Origin: Congeria kusceri
Lineage: Eukaryota > Mollusca > Bivalvia > Myida > Dreissenidae
Direction of reading: 5' to 3'
Assembly: GCA_027627225.1 (NCBI GenBank)
Contig: CM051034.1
Span: 46,191,548 to 46,255,547, forward strand
Length of the DNA stretch: 64,000 nucleotides
Below are positions 62,900 through 64,000 of the stretch, piece after piece (within the stretch, counting starts at the first letter, position 1; each line of letters opens with the position of its first letter). The notes beneath the pieces were generated by a model. That model was given only the letters and a program-made list of their open reading frames with translations, was not told the origin of the DNA and did not search any database. Position numbers and translations under genes: made by a program.

Positions 62900-64000
62900 A
62901 CAGGAACAGAGGTCAGTGATAGGATATCAGTATGTTACACAGCAATAGGTCATTGATGTGCCCCAAATATGTAATACAGACAGGCCTCAGACTGGTCACA
63001 TCAGCCTCGGAGGTCACTGAACAGGAAACAGAGGTCATTGATGTGACCCAAATATGTAACATGGCACCATGTTTCTGACTAAGGTCACATCACCCTCAGA
63101 GGTCACTGAACTGGAAACAGAGGTCATTGATGTGACCCAAATATGTAACATGGCACCATGTTCCTGACTAAGGTCACATCAGCCTCATAGGTCACTGAAC
63201 TGGAAACAGAGGTCAATGATGTGACCCAAATATGTAACATGGCACCATGTTCCTGACTAAGGTCACATCAGCCTCGGAGGTCAATGAACAGGAAACAGAG
63301 GTGATTGATGTGACCCAAATATGTAACATGGCACCATGTTCCTGACTAAGGTCACATCAGCCTTGGAGGTCACTGAACTGGAAACAGAGGTCAATGATGT
63401 GACCCAAATATGTAACATGGCACCATGTTTCTGACTAAGGTCACATCAGCCTCGGAGGTCACTGAACAGGAAACAGAGGTCACTGATGTAACCCAAATAT
63501 GTAACATGGCACCATGTTTCTGACTATGGTCAAACAAGACTTGGAGATCACTAAACAGGAAACAGAGGTCATTCATGTGACACAAATATGTAACATGGCA
63601 CCATGTTTCTGACTAAGGTCACATCAGCCTCGGAGGTCACTGATCTGGAAACAGAGGTCACTGATGTGACCCAAATATGTAACATGGCACCATGTTCCTG
63701 ACTCAGGTCAAATCAGCCTCGGAGGTAACTGAACAGGAAACAGAGGTCATTGATGTGACCCAAATATGTAACATGGAACCATGTTCCTGACTCAGGTCAA
63801 ATCAGCCTCGGAGGTCACTGAACAGGAAACAGAGGTCACTGATGTGACCCAAATATGTAACATGGCACCAAGCTTCTGACTATGGTCAAACAAGACTTGG
63901 AAGTCACTGAACAGGAAACAGAGGTCACTGATGTGACCTCAATCTGTAACACAGCTAAAGCTCAATTCATTAAGACATCAATATGTAACACAGCAACAGG
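62900..64000. repeat. 89 bp tandem array running off the window end
   Basis: Units contain aggtcactgaacaggaaaca, gaggtcattgatgtgaccca, aatatgtaacatggcaccat and gttcctgactaaggtcacat. The ggtcact word falls at 63012, 63101, 63190, 63279, 63368, 63457, 63546, 63635, 63724, 63813 and 63902, an exact 89 bp period over eleven units. Units differ by about five substitutions; the first ones near 62900 are shorter. Confidence 0.96.

Overview
This window looks like nuclear DNA of an invertebrate animal. It is AT-rich, coding sequence is sparse, the exons are split by GT-AG introns of 4 to 15 kb, and transposon relics, tRNA-derived SINEs and tandem repeats are everywhere. A family of about 260 bp fold-back elements beginning TGAGGCGCGTCGTGGG occurs seven times. 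From memory this family is common in bivalve genomes such as dreissenid mussels, so a bivalve is my best guess; I could not check it by a search.

One gene is well supported. It runs on the minus strand and enters the window from both sides. Four exons join with matching phases in the order 31156-30979, 16427-14432, 10009-9805 and 1640-1509. Together they give 837 codons of a large, mostly disordered nuclear-type protein: Ser/Lys/Arg-rich, then Ala/Gln/His-rich, then a long Arg/Glu coiled coil, then a short VxxHF motif that resembles the TEAD-binding Tondu (TDU) motif. I see neither the start codon nor the stop codon with certainty. A separate minus-strand coding block at 60944-60518 starts with ATG and ends at a possible splice donor. 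It could be the first coding exon of the same gene or belong to another gene. No plus-strand gene is supported.

Layout: 1-16.4 kb holds the three 3'-most visible exons with intronic MITEs, SINEs and a GGTCA-rich repeat. From 17.2 to 20.9 kb there is a ~100 bp tandem repeat split by a 3.0 kb element with TA target duplication. From 20.9 to 29 kb I recognise almost nothing beyond small duplications. From 29 to 34.3 kb lies a dense nest: a fold-back element, a 200 bp direct repeat flanking a coding exon, a 962 bp hAT element, and a 2.4 kb TTAA-flanked element inserted in another MITE. From 34.3 to 60 kb there are scattered SINEs, fold-backs and short tandem arrays. From 62 kb to the end there are two tandem arrays (44 bp and 89 bp units); the second runs off the window.

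I found no operon, CRISPR array, rRNA gene or defence system. The points most worth checking are the TDU-like motif, the exon caught between near-identical repeats, and a decayed two-exon reading frame inside the TTAA element.
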